DNA from: Planctomycetaceae bacterium
Lineage (GTDB): Bacteria; Planctomycetota; Phycisphaerae; Phycisphaerales; SM1A02
Direction of reading: 5' to 3'
NCBI GenBank assembly: GCA_947474065.1
Contig: CANJHD010000002.1
Span: 1 to 64,000 of the forward strand
DNA length: 64,000 nucleotides
Under the pieces are notes generated by a model. The model was not told the origin of the DNA. It worked only from the letters and a program-made list of their open reading frames with translations, and did not search any database. Below, piece after piece: positions 60,055-64,000 of this stretch (within the stretch, counting starts at the first letter, position 1; each line of letters starts with the position of its first letter). The translations under genes were made by a program, and so were the position numbers.

Positions 60055-60882
60055 TCACAAGTTAATGATTCCCTTGCGATCCGGGGTGCGCTCGCGCAGA
60101 TCGGTGCCGTGCTCTAACACGCTCTTGAGATTGGTGAGGTAGAAGGCCCAGCCCTCGCGACATCCGATATACGCCTGCTCCAATTGGCGAAAGTCATTGC
60201 TCGGAAGCATGCGCTGCTCAAGTTCAATAGTCACGCGGCCATCGGCCAAATGCGGTTGCACGCGGAATTCAACCCATCCTTTACCTTCGTACCAACCAAG
60301 CCGGATGCGCTGCGGAGCGTCGGTGCGAAGAACTTCGTTGTCTTCACTTTGCTCGTCAGACGCAAACACACCGCGCTCGTCACAGGTACCGACACATAGC
60401 CAAGACATACGTAGTTTCGCGCCCTGTTCCAAGGAAATTTCGCGCGGCCACTGCCGACCATCATGCGTCCACGCGTCTGCGCGACCAAGAAACCAGCGCT
60501 CCAAGCCGTCACATGTCGCCAGCATGCGCCACGCGCTGACTGCGTCAGTGCGAATATGGATGACCTGCGTGAATCCGAGCCAATCTCGGGTTGACCCAGT
60601 TCCAAACATACTCATGCGCCACGCCTTCACTTCGCAGGTGAACACGCGTGCTGCCACAGCCGGATCGTCGCGCATTCGCTCTTCAGCCTCCGTGGCGCTG
60701 CAATGCGGAAACACCACGACCCCCAGAAGCCCATCTTCCGAAGGTCCCGCAAGAACGACATCGCCAGCAGACACCTGTGCCTGAAGAAAGGTCAAATGCT
60801 TTCCAAGTGCTTCTAACTCATCAAGAGATGGATCGCGATGGAAATTCGGTCGGACTGGTCGGAGAAACGCGATCGCTGCCAT
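60055..60882 (-). CDS. YCII-like domain fused to SRPBCC/AHSA1-like domain
   Basis: N-terminal 'FLRPVRPNFHRDPSLDELEALGKHLTFLQAQVSAGDVVLAGP' (YCII) and C-terminal 'TDAVSAWRMLATCDGLERWFLGRADAW...LRMSW...RIRLGWYEGKGWVEFRV' (SRPBCC). Confidence 0.75.
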   Translation of the reverse strand: MAAIAFLRPVRPNFHRDPSLDELEALGKHLTFLQAQVSAGDVVLAGPSEDGLLGVVVFPHCSATEAEERMRDDPAVAARVFTCEVKAWRMSMFGTGSTRDWLGFTQVIHIRTDAVSAWRMLATCDGLERWFLGRADAWTHDGRQWPREISLEQGAKLRMSWLCVGTCDERGVFASDEQSEDNEVLRTDAPQRIRLGWYEGKGWVEFRVQPHLADGRVTIELEQRMLPSNDFRQLEQAYIGCREGWAFYLTNLKSVLEHGTDLRERTPDRKGIINL

Positions 60883-61096
60883 GTGCGCAAGGTAGCACCT
60901 GCGGGCTAGCAGGCGACCGAATTGCATCCTGCTCTACATATTCGCACGGGACGAGCGGCGCGTCTTCCATCAGCATTCGCTTCGGCGGTGTGTCAAGATC
61001 CTCAAATTGATCGGTTCGCGCTGCCCAAATAAACGCCATCAATGCGGCACCAGCTACTAAGAGCGCCACGGGGATAGCGATAGTCAGGAGCGTCAT
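60821..61096 (-). CDS. ccoS: cbb3 oxidase assembly protein CcoS-like
   Basis: 'VALLVAGAALMAFIWAARTDQFEDLDTPPKRMLMED'. Confidence 0.88.
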   Translation of the reverse strand: MTLLTIAIPVALLVAGAALMAFIWAARTDQFEDLDTPPKRMLMEDAPLVPCEYVEQDAIRSPASPQVLPCAHGSDRVSPTSPTEFPSRSIS

Positions 61097-63696
61097 CAGA
61101 ATGCCCTCCCTGAACTCTGTTGTCTTGATGCCGCGCCCGATTTCTCAACTGGCTGCGGTGCGGTGGTAAATCGCGGCATGCGCAAGGCAATGGCCGTTAC
61201 CGTGAGCCCACTCAGTGGCATCAATATTGCAGCAATGAGCGGATTAATCATTCCGGTGGCCGCAAGAGTTGCACCAATAATGTTGTATGTCAGGCTCACT
61301 GCAAAGTTCACATGAATCGTCAGCATGGTGCGCCGCGCGCCCTCAACAAGTGCAGCCACTTGTTCCAATCCGCCGCCAGTGAGAGCAACATCAGCACGAG
61401 CAACAGTGGCGTATGCGCCCTGCCTGACTGCGATACCAACGTCCGCTGCAGCCATCGCTGGCAGGTCATTAATGCCATCACCAACCATGACTACGGGTCG
61501 CCTTTCAAGAGTGGCAACGATCTCCATCTTGCGCTCTGGTGTGCTGCCGCCATCGCAATGTGCGCGATCAATGCCGATCACACTGGCGATGCGCTGCGCA
61601 AGTATGGGAAGGTCGCCCGATGCCATGCGCACATCCCAGCCGCTCTCCACAAAGTGCGTTACCAGAGCACGCGCGTCGGGTCGCACTGGGTCGCCGATTC
61701 CAAAAACCGCCCGCATTGAACCACCGATCGCCACGAAGGCGGGCGAGAGACCCTCCTGAACCATTGCTGCGGCTTCCGCCACCAGCGCCGGATCAGGGAC
61801 GACAACGGATTCTGCAAGAAATGCTGCGGTTCCAACGAGCACTACCTCGCCCGCAACAACACCTTGAATGCCACGACCCGCGACTTCGCGGACCGCACAC
61901 TCGGCTCGATCGCGGCGCTCGACTATCCCGCGGTGCTCACCTCCCGCGACGCCATCAAGGTGCGCCACCGCATCCGTCCCAAACGCCGCAATTGCTTTCG
62001 CCACCGGATGCGCGCTCGATCGTTCCAGGGCCGCAGCGAGCGCCATAGCGCTGCGATCACCACGGGTGCGCACAACTGTCATGGACCCCATGGTCACCGT
62101 TCCTGTCTTGTCAAGCACCAGTGTTCCTGCTGTTGCTAACCGCTCCAATACATCGCCGCCACGCACGAGAATTCCTGCGCGCGCCGCCTTTCCAAGTGAT
62201 GCGACCATCGTCAACGGCGTCGCTAATCCCAACGCACATGGGCACGTCACAACCAACATTGCGATCAGAATTCCAGGAACACGCGCCGGATCGATTTGCC
62301 ACCACGCAATACAAACGACTGTTGTTAAGGCGAGCACGACAATCAAGAACCATCCCGCAATGCGGTTGGCAAACTCAACGACCGCGGGGCGTTTTCCGGC
62401 GGCCTCCTCCACCATGCGAGAAATCGCGGCTGCGCGCGTTGCATCACCAGACGCAGTCACGCACAATTCGATCGGTGCGGCGAGTGCCCGCGTTCCGGCG
62501 AATACTGCGCCACCGCACGGAACGTGCATCGGCCGCGCCTCGCCAGTCAGAAGTTGCAAATCTAAATGCGCATCACTGCTGCGCAACGAGCCATCCGCCG
62601 GAATCTGCTCTCCTGCTGCCACACGAACGATGTCCCCAACCCGCAGGGCTTCCGCCGGAATTTCAGAAACTGACCCATCAGAGTCCATGCGAAATGCCGT
62701 CTGCGGAACAAGAGCACAAAGCAATTCGATTTCATGGCGCGCATGGCGCTGCTGCCGAAACTGCACAAAGCGACCGACCAACAGCAAAAATACCAGCATG
62801 GAGACGCTTTCCAGATACACCCCCGGTCTATTCGCCGCCGTCATCGCCGCACCACCAAACAGACCTGCGAGCAGTGCTATTGCAATCGGCAGATCCATGT
62901 GCGGGGTACGAGTGCGGAGCGCGTTCCACGCGTTGCGAAGGTAGATGCGCCCAGGCACAAACACTGCGAGCGCTGCCAGACCAACGCTCGTCCACTGCAA
63001 GAACTGGCGAGTGGAATCATCCATCCACGCCAGTTGTGCGCCGTACAGCGCGAATGCGATCGCCATGACATTGGCGGAAATTGCGGCAGAAACTCCAATG
63101 TCAACAAGCCAGCGCCGATCCTGTCGACGCCACTCCTCCCGTGAAGCAAGTGTGCCAAGCGGCCGCACTTGGTAGCCAAGAGATGCAATCCGCTCAGCGA
63201 TGCGTGACAGTGAAATTACTTCCGGAATCCACTCAAGCACTATCACAGATCGACCCAGATCAACACGAGAGGCGAGCAAACCGTTATCGATTCGCGGAAG
63301 CGCTTCAAGCAACCAGAGACAGGCGCCGCACTTCATTCCGTCAATACGCAATTCACATCGAGCGCGGTCAGTTCCAACCATCGCGACATGGCGTTCTTGA
63401 AAGTCCGGATGATCAAGGTACGCCGCTGATCCATGGCGACTCGGACGATTCCCGTGCGCATGTTCTGCACGCTGCAACTGGTAATACTGCTGCAAACCAC
63501 AGGAGTGAAGCGCGTTCCACACCGCTTCGCACCCGCCACAGCAGAATGACGGATGGTCGCCCACTACCGTCGATTCTGGAACTGGCAAGCCGCAATGAGT
63601 GCAGGCAGAGGTCGCGTGCGTTCCAACTTGCGATTCGCCAGTATCAACGTGATTCGTGCCGCCAACAGTTGCCGGCGGTGGGATGGCAATACTCAT
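61096..63696 (-). CDS. ccoI: FixI/CcoI-type copper P-type ATPase
   Basis: N-terminal 'CTHCGLPVP...FCCGGCEAVWNALHSCGLQQYYQ', HMA 'GMKCGACLWLLE', CPCALGLATP, DKTGTVT; followed by ccoS. Confidence 0.92.
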   Translation of the reverse strand: MSIAIPPPATVGGTNHVDTGESQVGTHATSACTHCGLPVPESTVVGDHPSFCCGGCEAVWNALHSCGLQQYYQLQRAEHAHGNRPSRHGSAAYLDHPDFQERHVAMVGTDRARCELRIDGMKCGACLWLLEALPRIDNGLLASRVDLGRSVIVLEWIPEVISLSRIAERIASLGYQVRPLGTLASREEWRRQDRRWLVDIGVSAAISANVMAIAFALYGAQLAWMDDSTRQFLQWTSVGLAALAVFVPGRIYLRNAWNALRTRTPHMDLPIAIALLAGLFGGAAMTAANRPGVYLESVSMLVFLLLVGRFVQFRQQRHARHEIELLCALVPQTAFRMDSDGSVSEIPAEALRVGDIVRVAAGEQIPADGSLRSSDAHLDLQLLTGEARPMHVPCGGAVFAGTRALAAPIELCVTASGDATRAAAISRMVEEAAGKRPAVVEFANRIAGWFLIVVLALTTVVCIAWWQIDPARVPGILIAMLVVTCPCALGLATPLTMVASLGKAARAGILVRGGDVLERLATAGTLVLDKTGTVTMGSMTVVRTRGDRSAMALAAALERSSAHPVAKAIAAFGTDAVAHLDGVAGGEHRGIVERRDRAECAVREVAGRGIQGVVAGEVVLVGTAAFLAESVVVPDPALVAEAAAMVQEGLSPAFVAIGGSMRAVFGIGDPVRPDARALVTHFVESGWDVRMASGDLPILAQRIASVIGIDRAHCDGGSTPERKMEIVATLERRPVVMVGDGINDLPAMAAADVGIAVRQGAYATVARADVALTGGGLEQVAALVEGARRTMLTIHVNFAVSLTYNIIGATLAATGMINPLIAAILMPLSGLTVTAIALRMPRFTTAPQPVEKSGAASRQQSSGRAF

Positions 63697-64000
63697 GGCG
63701 CATGGCCCTCCTCACAGCAGACCGGACGAACTGACGTGCTCTTGAGCGTTGCGCGCGTTGTTGCATCTTTCGCGCGATCATCGTCTTCTGCGCCGGGCTC
63801 GTAACCACTGCTACCTTCGCGCCCTGTTGCGCGACTCTGCTCCTCCAAACGTTGCGCGATTGGAAATGCAAGTGACGCGCGCATACCTGCCGTGTGCACG
63901 CCGACCGCCACCATTGCAACTCCAGCAATTGCTGCCAACGCCTTGCGCTGCTGCTGTCCAAGCGCGGCGATTCCTGCACCAAGTAGCGCAAGAATTGGCA
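63693..64000 (-). CDS. Partial protein, C-terminus only, hydrophobic (N-terminus beyond right edge)
   Basis: Open frame to the edge: PILALLGAGIAALGQQQRKALAAIAGVAMVAVGVHTAGMRA...; stop overlaps ccoI start (ATGA). Confidence 0.6.
   Translation of the reverse strand, partial: PILALLGAGIAALGQQQRKALAAIAGVAMVAVGVHTAGMRASLAFPIAQRLEEQSRATGREGSSGYEPGAEDDDRAKDATTRATLKSTSVRPVCCEEGHAP

Noticed and set aside
61868-63068. Long plus-strand ORFs (315-358 aa) opposite ccoI
   Set aside because: Arg/Ala/Pro/Thr-rich antisense artefacts of a well-supported P-type ATPase gene.

Overview
GC-rich bacterial window, gene-dense on both strands. The planctomycete-like features (PF07638-type ECF sigma factor next to a Ser/Thr kinase, PEP-CTERM-like protein, planctomycete-style porin) are an inference, not a classification. 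About 53 protein-coding genes can be supported; no rRNA, tRNA or CRISPR was recognised. Main blocks: (1) an RbsABC-like sugar/nucleoside ABC importer (5.4-9.1 kb) followed by a near-complete reductive pyrimidine degradation cluster (preT, preA, beta-ureidopropionase, dihydropyrimidinase, semialdehyde dehydrogenase, class III aminotransferase, TauE/SafE exporter, NCS1 permease; 9.2-19.5 kb); (2) a multicopper oxidase fused to a SCO1/SenC domain and coupled to an outer-membrane protein (27.7-31.0 kb); (3) a Gly/Pro 20-residue-repeat secreted protein and an EF-hand protein (31.2-33.6 kb); (4) the most interesting locus: a 49-aa peptide with a textbook double-glycine leader (41552-41701 +) facing a complete four-gene NHLM-type bacteriocin export operon (HlyD, C39 peptidase-ABC, second ABC, TolC-like; 41.7-49.7 kb -), next to an ECF sigma/kinase pair and a 700-bp non-coding region with two strong terminator hairpins; (5) a copper/fluoride region (two CrcB, CopA, CcoI, CcoS). 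All assignments come from reading motifs in the translations; no database search was run.
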